Origin: Mesorhizobium sp. NFR06
Lineage (GTDB): Bacteria > Pseudomonadota > Alphaproteobacteria > Rhizobiales > Rhizobiaceae
Direction: 5' to 3'
NCBI RefSeq assembly: GCF_900115245.1
Contig: NZ_FOVT01000020.1
Location: forward strand, 39,784 to 103,783
DNA length: 64,000 nt
The notes beneath the pieces are model-generated. The model ran no database searches and was not told where the DNA came from. It saw only the letters and a program-made list of their open reading frames with translations. Shown piece by piece: positions 1-7,426 of this stretch (position 1 is its first letter; each line of letters begins with the position of its first letter). Made by a program: the position numbers and the translations under genes.

Positions 1-1
1 C

Positions 2-1324
2 ACCTTCGACCTCATCCTGACAGGCGGCACGGTGGTCAATCATGGCGGCGAGGGCCGGCGCGACATCGGCGTGAAGGCCGGTCTCATCGCGCGCATCGGC
101 GATCTCGGCCAGGCTTCGGCCGGCGAAACCATAGACTGCGCGGGGCTGCACATCCTGCCGGGCGTCGTCGACAGCCAGGTGCATTTCCGCGAACCGGGGC
201 TGGAGCACAAGGAGGATCTCGAGACCGGCTCACGCGCCGCGGTGCTCGGCGGCGTCACCGCCGTGTTCGAGATGCCCAACACCAATCCGCTGACCACAAG
301 CGAGGCGGCGCTCGCCGACAAGGTGCGCCGTGCCACCGGCCGCATGCATTGCGACTTCGCCTTCTGGGTCGGCGGCACGCGCGACAATGCCGGCGATGTC
401 GGCGAACTGGAACGGCTGCCGGGCGCTGCCGGCATAAAGGTGTTCATGGGCTCGTCCACGGGCGACCTTCTGGTCGAGGACGATGAAGGCGTCGCCTCGA
501 TCCTGCGCAACACCCGCCGCCGCTCCGCCTTCCACTCGGAGGACGAGTTTCGTCTGCGCGAACGGCTCGGCGAGCGCATCGAGGGCGACCCGTCGTCCCA
601 TCCCGTCTGGCGCGACGAGATCGCGGCGCTGCGCTGCACGCAGCGCCTGGTGCGCATCGCCAGGCAGACGCGCGCGCGCATCCACGTGCTGCATATCTCG
701 ACGGCCGAGGAGATCGTGTTCCTCGAGCAGCACAAGGATGTCGCGACCTGCGAGGCGACGCCGCATCACTTGACGCTGACGGCGGACGACTACGCGCGGT
801 TGGGCACGCTGATCCAGATGAACCCGCCGGTGCGGGCCGCACGCCACCGCGACGGCCTCTGGCACGGCATTTCGCAAGGCATCGTCGACGTTCTGGGGTC
901 GGATCACGCGCCGCACACGCTGGCCGAAAAAGCGAAGCCTTACCCGGCTTCGCCGTCCGGCATGACCGGCGTGCAGACGCTGGTACCGATCATGCTCGAC
1001 CACGTCAACGCCGGCCGGCTCACCTTGCAGCGCTTCGTCGACCTTTCCAGCCACGGCCCGCAGCGCATTTTCGGCATGGCGCGGAAGGGCCGGATCGCCG
1101 CCGGCTACGATGCGGACTTCACCATTGTCGATATGAAACGGCGCGAGACCATCACCAACGCCCAGGCCGGCTCCAAGGCCGGCTGGACGCCCTATGACGG
1201 CAGGCAGGTCACCGGCTGGCCGGTCGGCACCATCGTGCGCGGCATGCGTGTCATGTGGGAAGGCGAGATCGTCGCGCCCGGACAGGGCAGGGCGGTGGAG
1301 TTTTCCGAGGCGCTGCCGGCCTAA
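2..1324 (+). CDS. pyrC: Dihydroorotase (5' end outside window)
   Basis: Amidohydrolase of pyrimidine synthesis, interconverting carbamoyl-aspartate and dihydroorotate in the cytosol. The frame is open from base 2 (TFDLILTGGTVVNHGG...), so the true start lies just upstream of the window; the first internal start would be a GTG at 32. Seen: DSQVHFREPG near residue 57, AGIKVFMGSS (the usual carboxylated lysine) near 144, FHSEDE near 178, HVLHIS near 230 and GSDHAPHT near 300. The first histidine of the usual HxH metal motif is replaced by Gln (SQVHF); the other metal ligands are present. Length (about 440 residues) suits the class I/allantoinase-like dihydroorotase branch. A non-catalytic or differently specific amidohydrolase cannot be excluded. 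Confidence 0.88.
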   Translation, partial: TFDLILTGGTVVNHGGEGRRDIGVKAGLIARIGDLGQASAGETIDCAGLHILPGVVDSQVHFREPGLEHKEDLETGSRAAVLGGVTAVFEMPNTNPLTTSEAALADKVRRATGRMHCDFAFWVGGTRDNAGDVGELERLPGAAGIKVFMGSSTGDLLVEDDEGVASILRNTRRRSAFHSEDEFRLRERLGERIEGDPSSHPVWRDEIAALRCTQRLVRIARQTRARIHVLHISTAEEIVFLEQHKDVATCEATPHHLTLTADDYARLGTLIQMNPPVRAARHRDGLWHGISQGIVDVLGSDHAPHTLAEKAKPYPASPSGMTGVQTLVPIMLDHVNAGRLTLQRFVDLSSHGPQRIFGMARKGRIAAGYDADFTIVDMKRRETITNAQAGSKAGWTPYDGRQVTGWPVGTIVRGMRVMWEGEIVAPGQGRAVEFSEALPA

Positions 1325-2103
1325 TCCCCGGCTACAAAAAACAGCCACTGTCCCGTCGGCGTGATGCCGACGCGGTAGAAAATGTAGGCGCCGAACTGTT
1401 TCATGTCGTCATAGTCGCTTGCCGTGACCAGCTTGAACAGTTCGACACGCTGCCTGGGATCGAGCTTGTCGAGCGGCAGCGCGAAGAAATACGGCCAGAC
1501 ATAGAGTTCCTGCGGCGTGCCGGCGTCGACATGGACGTAACCGGCCGACAGCACTTCTTCCAGGATGGCGAGGATTTCCTGGCCGTCGCCGTCGCCCGAG
1601 AGGCTCTTGAGGAAAGTGACCGGGTCGCCGTCAATGTCGCCCAGCGACAATTGCGTCATCGCTTCGCCCTTGCCGATCAGCGGCCTCAGCTTCTCGATGT
1701 CGCCGCTCCTGCACGCCTCGATGATCAGCCCATGCATGCGCTTGACCGGTTCGGGAAGCGTGTCGAGGTCGTAGACGACCGCTGGCGGCGGAGCATCGGG
1801 ATCGGCGCGCGGGCTGGTGATGCCGCCATTGGCGGGCGGCGTTTTCGGCTCCGACTTGTCCGTGTCGTCGGCCGGCTGGCCGCTGTCCGAGGGCTTGCCG
1901 CCGGGCGCCTCCGGCATCGGCACGGTGGCACCGGGCGCGGCGTTATTGCCGTTGGCTGGCGGCGGAGCGACCGGGGAAGGCAGGTCCTCGCGTTGGATCT
2001 CGCTCAACGCGTAAGAAGGCGTGCTGGTGAGGCACACAGGCAGCGCCAGGCAGGAAACGGCGATCAGGATGCAGAGGGCCGGCCCGCGTGGCCGGCCTGA
2101 CAT
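1321..2103 (-). CDS. Conserved secreted protein of unknown function
   Basis: A 260-residue protein, not recognised. The N-terminus (MSGRPRGPALCILIAVSCLA...) is a signal peptide ending near CLTSTPSYA. A Pro/Ala/Asn-rich linker of about 80 residues follows, then a folded acidic C-terminal domain (from about YDLDTLPEPVKRMHG) rich in Leu and aromatic residues, ending YRVGITPTGQWLFFVAGD. I chose the ATG at 2103 because GGTGAG precedes it at good spacing; in-frame starts upstream would put the signal sequence in the wrong place. It is convergent with the dihydroorotase gene and overlaps its stop codon. It is probably periplasmic; no catalytic motif is visible. Confidence 0.7.
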   Translation of the reverse strand: MSGRPRGPALCILIAVSCLALPVCLTSTPSYALSEIQREDLPSPVAPPPANGNNAAPGATVPMPEAPGGKPSDSGQPADDTDKSEPKTPPANGGITSPRADPDAPPPAVVYDLDTLPEPVKRMHGLIIEACRSGDIEKLRPLIGKGEAMTQLSLGDIDGDPVTFLKSLSGDGDGQEILAILEEVLSAGYVHVDAGTPQELYVWPYFFALPLDKLDPRQRVELFKLVTASDYDDMKQFGAYIFYRVGITPTGQWLFFVAGD

Positions 2104-2231
2104 CGGAAATCTCACCGCTTGCCTCTCCATTGTTACCCGGCCTGGTCCGAGCGGGGCTCTGAATGACAAGGCATGTGGGCATGATGCCCAAACGGCGCGT
2201 CGCCGTCAAAAGTCGCTGTCGAAACAGGCGG

Positions 2232-2489
2232 CTAGTGCTTGAGGCGTTCCGGCTCGAACGCGCCGGCGATCACCTTCTCGCGCATGCGGTCGAGGAGCGC
2301 CAGCGCCGAGGTCTCGCCATTGGCGCGCAGCATCTCGCCGAAAGCGGTTTCCAGCGCTGCCTCGGCGATGATTTCCGGTTCGATACCAGCCGACAGGCCC
2401 TCCGCCCAGGCTTCGCTGTGGCTCTCCACGGCGGTCAGGCGCTTTTCCTCCCTGACCAACGCGTCGATGTCGCTGACACCATGTTCCAT
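2232..2489 (-). CDS. Small conserved hypothetical protein
   Basis: An 85-residue acidic, helical protein starting MEHGVSDIDALVREEKR and ending AGAFEPERLKH. The ATG at 2489 is preceded by AAGGTGGA at 8 bases, a good ribosome site; the longer frame upstream would need a TTG. No signal peptide, membrane segment or known motif is visible. Composition and frame use match the neighbours, so it is likely real. Function unknown. Confidence 0.6.
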   Translation of the reverse strand: MEHGVSDIDALVREEKRLTAVESHSEAWAEGLSAGIEPEIIAEAALETAFGEMLRANGETSALALLDRMREKVIAGAFEPERLKH

Positions 2490-2837
2490 TGCGATGTCCA
2501 CCTTCTGCAAGCGGCGATCCGATGATCGATCCCGGCTTGGGGCTGTCAGTTCGTCCGCAGCCTCAACTAAGTCTTTGTAAATACGACATTTTTAGGGTCG
2601 AAATCTACGTCGCGAGCGAAACTGCGCTCAATTGGTGTCGAGCTTAGCCGATTAGACCGTCTTGCGGCATCAAAACCTTCAGTTTGAGTTAATTCCACAA
2701 TCGCGCGCTAACGTTTCATTAATGCTGTTGCACAAGTGCAACATATGATTGCCTCAGACTGGGACAATAAGGCACGTGGCGTTAGCGCCGATTGTTGCAA
2801 AAACTGCGCGAAACACGCTGCAGCGGCCCGCCCGGCC
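2490..2837. other. AT-richer intergenic region, 348 bp
   Basis: No gene is supported here. The region is markedly AT-richer than its surroundings (for example 2560-2740) and contains the 18-bp palindrome described separately. It lies upstream of the minus-strand gene at 2489 and downstream of the minus-strand gene ending at 2838, so promoter activity for the former is plausible. Confidence 0.6.
2726..2743. promoter_or_regulatory. 18-bp palindrome, LuxR-box-like operator candidate
   Basis: TGTTGCAC-AA-GTGCAACA: two perfect 8-base arms around AA. The 2-base spacer rules out a hairpin terminator, so a dimeric DNA-binding protein is the likelier user. Size and the TGCAC...GTGCA core resemble tra/lux boxes of rhizobial quorum-sensing regulators, which is a resemblance only. 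It lies 237 bp upstream of the start at 2489. Confidence 0.4.
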
Positions 2838-3215
2838 TCAATTCCCGTAACGCGAAGCAATGTCGCGCGACAACGTCTCGCCTTCCTTCATATAGCGGGC
2901 GATGGCTTCGGTCGCCGAAGACGTGCACTGGGTGTAGGTGCCGCTGAAGGAGCGGTAGCCGCGATTGAACGAGGCGATGAAACGGGCGCGCCGGTCAGGG
3001 TCTGGATTCTCCGACTCGAGCAGCTTTTCCATTTCAAGCCGCCATTGATCGCCCTTCTCGCCGCACAGGTTGCGCAGGAAATGCAGCGACCCCAGCACTT
3101 CCGCCAGCCGCATCAGCCCGGGCTCGAACGGCGACTCGGCCGCGAACGCCGGCCGCGCCGCGACAGCCATGCTGATGGCAAGGCACGCGGCGAGGAGAGG
3201 GGAAGCGCGGGTCAT
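2838..3215 (-). CDS. TIGR02301-like secreted protein
   Basis: A 125-residue exported protein: signal peptide MTRASPLLAACLAISMAVAARPAFAA, then a compact helical domain with LHFLRNLCGEKGDQWR and a second Cys in TYTQCTSSATEAIARYM. The pattern (two cysteines, FNRGYRSFSGTYxxC) matches the uncharacterised alphaproteobacterial family TIGR02301 as I know it. Start chosen at the ATG at 3215 with AAGG upstream rather than the TTG one codon earlier. Periplasmic, function unknown. The promoter should lie in 3216-3287. Confidence 0.72.
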   Translation of the reverse strand: MTRASPLLAACLAISMAVAARPAFAAESPFEPGLMRLAEVLGSLHFLRNLCGEKGDQWRLEMEKLLESENPDPDRRARFIASFNRGYRSFSGTYTQCTSSATEAIARYMKEGETLSRDIASRYGN

Positions 3216-3287
3216 CAAAGCCTTGCGATCAAAGGGCAGGGCTTTTGTGGCGAATCATTTTACTCCCTGCAAGGCGATTTTTAACGC

Positions 3288-3713
3288 CTATCGCCGGGCG
3301 TTTTGCAACGGTCCAAGCAACTCTTCAGCGACCGACAACACGTCACCGGCGAGCGGCATTTCCGCCATTTCCGCCAGCGTGTAGAAGGCGGCCGTTTCGG
3401 CATCGTCGCTGGCTACGGGCTCGCCGCCGGCATAGGCGGCGCCGAATACCGTCAGCAGATAATCGACCGGATGGTTGTCGGCACGGCCGTCGATATGGAT
3501 GTCGCGCAACGCGCGATAGTCCTTCGCATCGAGGCCGGTCTCTTCCCGCAACTCGCGCGCCGCGGCTTGCGCAAGCGTTTCCCCGGATTCGACCTTGCCG
3601 CCGGGATAGGCGTAGAGCCCTTGCGATGGCGCTCGCGCGCGCTTGACCAGAAGCGCCGTCTCGCCGCGTATGACGGCGACGGAAACGGCTGGTATGATCT
3701 TGCGCTGTTCCAT
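3288..3713 (-). CDS. Nudix hydrolase (MutT-like)
   Basis: A 141-residue pyrophosphohydrolase. The Nudix box is complete: G-G-K-V-E-S-G-E-T... running to RELREETGL (residues about 37-60), with the EE pair that binds Mg. The start MEQRKIIPAVSVAVIRG at 3713 gives the usual MutT length; the frame is open further upstream, but that part overlaps the intergenic region of the divergent gene. Such proteins hydrolyse nucleoside diphosphate derivatives such as 8-oxo-dGTP; the substrate here is unknown. It is divergent from an SRAP-domain gene, a pairing compatible with nucleotide or DNA damage control. Confidence 0.85.
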   Translation of the reverse strand: MEQRKIIPAVSVAVIRGETALLVKRARAPSQGLYAYPGGKVESGETLAQAAARELREETGLDAKDYRALRDIHIDGRADNHPVDYLLTVFGAAYAGGEPVASDDAETAAFYTLAEMAEMPLAGDVLSVAEELLGPLQNARR

Positions 3714-3834
3714 GAGGTCGCCGAGTCTTTCCGCAGCCTGTGTTGTGGACCGGTTGATCCGACCGGGTTTTAACCGTTGCAGCGCGGCGGTTCCATCGCC
3801 ACTTTGATGGCACATCAATCAAGAGCGCAGATGC

Positions 3835-4596
3835 ATGTGCGGACGTTTTGCCCTGACCGCGACGCCGGACCGGACCGCCGCCTTCCTCGGCTTGGCCGAA
3901 CTGGAGGCATTCCCGGCGCGCTACAACATCGCGCCGACGCAGCCGGTGCTGATGGCGCTCGCCGGGCCGCAACGGTCGCCCGGTTCCAACCTGCCGGACC
4001 GTCAGGCGATGCTGGTGCGCTGGGGCCTGATTCCGACCTGGGTCGAGGACACCAAGGCTTTTCCGCTGCTCTTCAACGCCCGCTCGGAAGGCGTGCTGGA
4101 AAAGGCCTCGTTCAAGACCGCCATGCGCCATCGCCGCGCCCTGGTTCCGGCTTCCGGCTTCTATGAATGGCAGCAATCGGGCGGCAAAGGGGGCCAACCC
4201 TACTGGATCCGGCCGAAGCAGGGCGGGGTCGTCGCCTTCGCCGGGTTGATCGAGACCTATGCCGAACCGGGCGGCTCGGAGATGGACACCGGGGCGATTC
4301 TGACGATTGAGGCCAATGCCGGCATCGCGCACATACACAACCGCATGCCGGTTGTAATCGACGAGCGTGACTTCGCCCGCTGGCTCGATTGCCGCACGCA
4401 GGAGCCGCGCGACGTGCTCGATCTGCTGAAGCCCGCCGAGCCCGATTTCTTCGAGGCAATTCCGGTTTCCGACCTGGTCAATAAGGTCGCCAAAACCGGG
4501 CCGGAGATTCAGGAGCGCGGCGTCGTCGGGCCGCAAGCCGAAAAAGTCAGTCGCCGGAAGCCCGGCGCGGACGAGAACCAGATGAGCTTGTTTTAA
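3835..4596 (+). CDS. SRAP-domain protein (HMCES/YedK family)
   Basis: A 253-residue SOS response-associated peptidase family protein, which crosslinks to abasic sites in single-stranded DNA. The catalytic set is intact: Cys2 in MCGRF (exposed once Met is removed), Asn in RYNIAPTQ near 36, Glu in SGFYEW near 105 and His in HIHNRMPVV near 165. The start is fixed by the required MC; the overlapping ATG at 3831 is in another frame. Divergent from the Nudix gene, sharing the region 3714-3834. Its stop codon falls at the edge of a dispersed palindromic repeat. Confidence 0.92.
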   Translation: MCGRFALTATPDRTAAFLGLAELEAFPARYNIAPTQPVLMALAGPQRSPGSNLPDRQAMLVRWGLIPTWVEDTKAFPLLFNARSEGVLEKASFKTAMRHRRALVPASGFYEWQQSGGKGGQPYWIRPKQGGVVAFAGLIETYAEPGGSEMDTGAILTIEANAGIAHIHNRMPVVIDERDFARWLDCRTQEPRDVLDLLKPAEPDFFEAIPVSDLVNKVAKTGPEIQERGVVGPQAEKVSRRKPGADENQMSLF

Positions 4597-4642
4597 GCAA
4601 TTCCAGGAAAAGTGTGGAGCGGTTTTCCGTCGGCAATTGCGT
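4596..4642. repeat. Dispersed palindromic element, copy 1
   Basis: Nested inverted repeats: GCAATT (4597-4602) pairs with AATTGC (4635-4640), and GGAAAA (4606-4611) with TTTTCC (4623-4628), around AGTGTGGAGCGG. The same core recurs inverted at 48738-48786 in this window, and this sequence type is very common between rhizobial genes. It begins at the stop codon of the SRAP gene and may act as a 3' hairpin. Confidence 0.65.
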
Positions 4643-4760
4643 CAAACCAGCGAAGGCTGCTGGCCTCGAGAGGCTGCTTGCAGGGCCTTCATCTCCAGGG
4701 CGCTCGTTCGCGCCCTCATCGCCGGCGTCCAGGATCGGAGACTGCGCCGGTCGTGCCTTT

Positions 4761-4916
4761 TCAGGCAGCGCGCGGCGAGACGATCTTCTGCGCCGGCTTC
4801 TTCTTCTTCGCGGTGTGGAGGAGGGCTGCGACGATGGCAGCCGGGCCGATTGCGCGATAGTGGCTGGCCAAGGCCGGTTGCGCCGTTCGGGTCTGTTCCT
4901 GCTTGTTGCGAGCCAT
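4761..4916 (-). CDS. Small basic protein, hypothetical
   Basis: A 51-residue frame, MARNKQEQTRTAQPALASHY... with a short hydrophobic stretch (GPAAIVAALLH) followed by KKKKPAQK. AGGGAAGAG lies 7 bases before the ATG at 4916, a strong ribosome site. Longer in-frame versions lack such a site. The mix of one hydrophobic segment and a basic tail suggests a membrane- or nucleic-acid-associated peptide. No known family; could be spurious. Confidence 0.5.
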   Translation of the reverse strand: MARNKQEQTRTAQPALASHYRAIGPAAIVAALLHTAKKKKPAQKIVSPRAA

Positions 4917-5091
4917 TGTTCTCTTCCCTGGTAACAGTTTCGTGTTCAGCGTTTGGCGGCCGATTCCGACCAAATCGTGACATCTGGCGGGTCTAGCCGG
5001 CGAATGTTTCATCACTGTGCCGACATGTTTAATAAAATGTTTCGGCCGGTCTTTACCTGTGATCCAACGACATTTTTCCTAAGTTGAGCGA

Positions 5092-5121
5092 CTTGACGGC
5101 AACACCCGCCAGCGCGATAAA
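5092..5121 (+). promoter_or_regulatory. Predicted sigma70 promoter of cysS
   Basis: CTTGACG (TTGACG at 5093-5098) and GATAAA (5116-5121) are separated by exactly 17 bases. CTTGAC is the usual rhizobial -35 form. The expected transcription start is about 5127-5129, at or next to the ATG of the small reading frame, giving a cysS leader of about 176 nucleotides. Prediction from sequence only. Confidence 0.5.
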
Positions 5122-5128
5122 GCCGCCC

Positions 5129-5173
5129 ATGAAAACGTCTTTCGCCATTTGTGGCATTTGCATTATTGGCTAG
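5129..5173 (+). CDS. Candidate leader peptide upstream of cysS
   Basis: A 14-codon frame, MKTSFAICGICIIG, with two Cys codons (TGT, TGC) three apart. It starts within a few bases of the predicted transcription start and has no clear Shine-Dalgarno, so it would be translated as a leaderless message. The gene downstream charges tRNA-Cys and hairpins lie between, so Cys-dependent ribosome stalling is a reasonable idea. Chance occurrence of such a short frame remains quite possible. Confidence 0.3.
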   Translation: MKTSFAICGICIIG

Positions 5174-5241
5174 CCTCGCGCTGGTCCGGACGTTTTCGCC
5201 TCATCTTTCCCTAGATTGGACAAACGCCCCGGCCAGCAGGC

Positions 5242-5297
5242 TGGAACCCGATTTGCGCCTTGGCGCAAGGAGGTTCCATCCAAGTCCAGGGAATCGG
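5242..5297 (+). promoter_or_regulatory. Structured leader of cysS (nested/alternative hairpins)
   Basis: TGGAACC (5242-5248) pairs with GGTTCCA (5272-5278), enclosing TTGCGCC-TT-GGCGCAA (5253-5268). A competing 6-bp pairing joins CCGATT (5248-5253) with AATCGG (5292-5297), which would cover part of the GGAG in front of the cysS start. CCAGC (5233-5237) can also pair with GCTGG (5240-5244). Pairings are read directly from sequence; a regulatory role is inferred. Confidence 0.4.
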
Positions 5298-5304
5298 AGC
5301 ACGC

Positions 5305-6753
5305 ATGTCTGACGCATCGAAGGGCCTCAGTCTCTACAACACGCTAACGCGGACGAAGGAACGATTCATCCCGATCGATCCGCAGAATGTGCGCATGTAT
5401 GTCTGCGGCCCGACCGTCTACGACTTTGCCCATGTCGGCAATGCGCGCCCGGCGATCGTCTTCGACGTTCTCTTCCGTCTGTTGCGCCATCTCTACGGCG
5501 AGGACCACGTCACGTATGTGCGCAACATCACGGACGTGGACGACAAGATCAACACACGCGCGCTTCGCGATTTCGGCGCAGAGATCGCGGCCGGAAGGCT
5601 TTCGCTCAACGACGCCATCCGCAAGGTCACCGAAAAGACCGCTGACCAGTACCACCGGGATGTTGCCGCGCTCGGCTGCCTGCAGCCGACCTACGAGCCG
5701 CGCGCGACCGAATTCGTCGCGCCCCGCGCCGACGGCAAGGTCGACATGCTGTCGCTGATCCGGCAATTGATCGAGCGCGGCCACGCCTATGTCGCCGGCG
5801 GCGAGGTGCTGTTCGACACCGCCTCGATGCCGGACTATGGCGAATTGTCGAAGCGCAACCTCGACGAGCAGCAAGCGGGCGCTCGCATCGCGGTCGACGC
5901 GCACAAGAAGAACCCCGGCGACTTCGTGCTGTGGAAATTGTCGACCCCGGAGGAGCCCGGCTGGGAAAGCCCATGGGGCAGGGGCCGGCCGGGCTGGCAT
6001 ATCGAGTGCTCGGCCATGTCTGCCGCCTATCTTGGCGAGGTCTTCGACATCCATGGCGGCGGGCTCGACCTGATCTTCCCGCACCACGAGAACGAGATCG
6101 CCCAGTCGCGCTGCGCCCACGGCACCAAGGTCATGGCCAATGTGTGGATGCACAACGGCTTCCTGCAGGTCGAAGGCCAGAAGATGTCGAAGAGCCTGGG
6201 CAATTTCTATTCGATCCACGAACTGCTGGAGACCGAGACTTTCGGCGGCCGCAAATGGCCGGGCGAAGTGCTGCGGCTGGCGATGCTGATGACGCACTAC
6301 CGCGAGCCGATCGACTTTTCCGTGCGCAAGCTGGAGGAAGCGGAAAACACGCTGCGCAAATGGAAGCGTGCCGCGGACTTCGCGCCCGCGGCCGCGGAGG
6401 ACCTGCCGGCCGAGGTGGTGGAAGCGCTCTCCGACGACCTCGCCACCTACGCCGCCTTCCAGCGGCTGACGCAGCTTGCCGGCGAGGCGATCGATGCCGG
6501 CCCCGCCGGCGAGAAAGCCGCTGCTTCCTTGAAGGCGGCGCTGGCCTTCCTCGGCTTCGATATCGGGGCGGCGAAGGTGGACGAGGCCGCGGTCGCCAAG
6601 GCGATCGCCGACCGGCTTGCGCTGATTGCCGCCAAGAACTGGGCCGAAGCCGACCGCATGCGCGAGGAACTCCTGGCGCAGGGCGTGCAGCTCAAGGACG
6701 GCAAGGATCCGGTTACCGGTGAGCGCGTGACGACGTGGGAGATCAAGCGGTGA
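5305..6753 (+). CDS. cysS: Cysteine--tRNA ligase
   Basis: A 482-residue class I aminoacyl-tRNA synthetase that charges tRNA-Cys. Seen: MYVCGPTVYDFAHVGNAR near residue 33, containing a zinc-ligand Cys and the HIGH-equivalent HVGN; the zinc-site region WHIECSAMS and DLIFPHHENEIAQS; and the KMSKS loop QKMSKSLGNF near 295. The ATG at 5305 is preceded by CGGAG; a TTG-started frame from 5260 would run through the leader hairpin and is rejected. Length is normal. The leader in front looks structured. Confidence 0.97.
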   Translation: MSDASKGLSLYNTLTRTKERFIPIDPQNVRMYVCGPTVYDFAHVGNARPAIVFDVLFRLLRHLYGEDHVTYVRNITDVDDKINTRALRDFGAEIAAGRLSLNDAIRKVTEKTADQYHRDVAALGCLQPTYEPRATEFVAPRADGKVDMLSLIRQLIERGHAYVAGGEVLFDTASMPDYGELSKRNLDEQQAGARIAVDAHKKNPGDFVLWKLSTPEEPGWESPWGRGRPGWHIECSAMSAAYLGEVFDIHGGGLDLIFPHHENEIAQSRCAHGTKVMANVWMHNGFLQVEGQKMSKSLGNFYSIHELLETETFGGRKWPGEVLRLAMLMTHYREPIDFSVRKLEEAENTLRKWKRAADFAPAAAEDLPAEVVEALSDDLATYAAFQRLTQLAGEAIDAGPAGEKAAASLKAALAFLGFDIGAAKVDEAAVAKAIADRLALIAAKNWAEADRMREELLAQGVQLKDGKDPVTGERVTTWEIKR

Positions 6754-6792
6754 GGGTACTTTGGCGATTGGCGAAAGCGCTCGTGACAGCTG

Positions 6793-6978
6793 ATCTCCCC
6801 CCTTGCGGGGGAGATGTCCGGCAGGACAGAGGGGGGTGTGAAGGAACGCCAGCGTTTCGGCTTGCCCGCTTCTACACTCGCCGCCACTCCCAGAGAAAGC
6901 AGCTCTTTCCAACTGCCACGTTGGCGGGACAGCACCCCCCTCTGTCCTGCCGGACATCTCCCCCGCAAGGGGGGAGAT
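6793..6978. repeat. RIME-like element pair: 46-bp perfect inverted repeat
   Basis: Arms 6793-6838 and 6933-6978 are exact reverse complements over 46 bases, separated by 94 bases. Each arm contains its own hairpin (CTCCCCC-TTGC-GGGGGAG) followed by a GTCCGGCAGGAC palindrome. This is the pattern of the rhizobial intergenic mosaic element (RIME). It fills the space between cysS and the DUF559 gene and probably folds as a transcript end. Confidence 0.8.
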
Positions 6979-7027
6979 TAGCTCTCGCCTGCGGTTTCGC
7001 TAATCTTCAACGTGGGGTCGTGTAGCC

Positions 7028-7426
7028 ATGGGCCACGACCTCGTTCCATCCCGTCAGCGCAAAAACGCCAAATCGATGCGGCGCGCAATGACCGATGCCG
7101 AGCTGAAGCTTTGGAACGAGTTACGCGCCCATCGGCTGATGGGCATGAGCTTTCGGCGGCAGGTGCCGATAGGGCCTTACATTGTTGACTTCGCCTGCTC
7201 GACACATCGCCTGATAGTCGAGGTCGATGGCAGCCAGCACGCGGATGCAGAGCACTCACGATACGATGAAGCAAGAAGCGCCTATCTAGCCGCCAGCGGC
7301 TGGACCATCCTGCGCTTCTGGAACGACGACGTGATCCGCGATATCGACAATGTCTGCCAGCACATCGTCATCGTGGCCGGCGTGGCCGATGTGCCCGCGC
7401 CACCAACGCAGGAGCTCGTTCCATGA
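7028..7426 (+). CDS. DUF559 endonuclease-domain protein
   Basis: A 132-residue protein of the DUF559 family, related in fold to Vsr and other PD-(D/E)XK-like nucleases. Seen: AMTDAELKLWNELRAHRLMG (the family's typical opening), FRRQVPIGPYIVDFAC near 39-54, then LIVEVDGSQHADAEHSRYDEAR and LRFWNDDVIRDIDNV. The acidic D..EVDGSQH set is the presumed active site. Function in cells is not established for this family. The stop overlaps the next start as ATGA (7423-7426), implying translational coupling. It directly follows the RIME-like pair. Confidence 0.85.
   Translation: MGHDLVPSRQRKNAKSMRRAMTDAELKLWNELRAHRLMGMSFRRQVPIGPYIVDFACSTHRLIVEVDGSQHADAEHSRYDEARSAYLAASGWTILRFWNDDVIRDIDNVCQHIVIVAGVADVPAPPTQELVP

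Larger units (their letters stand above)
4917..5304. other. Intergenic region and cysS leader, 388 bp
   Basis: The left part (4917-5090) holds the likely promoter region of the small minus-strand gene and is otherwise featureless. The right part carries a sigma70-like promoter, a 14-codon reading frame and hairpins in front of cysS, listed separately. Confidence 0.6.

Noticed and set aside
4614..4934. Plus-strand frame of 106 codons after the SRAP gene
   Set aside because: Begins inside a dispersed palindromic repeat, lacks a ribosome site and shows no coding pattern; the minus-strand 51-codon frame is better supported.
5174..5304. T-box riboswitch upstream of cysS
   Set aside because: No T-box consensus or specifier-loop architecture is visible; T-boxes are also not expected in this group.
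5344..6957. 537-codon minus-strand frame opposite cysS
   Set aside because: Shadow of cysS; no recognisable motif or ribosome site.
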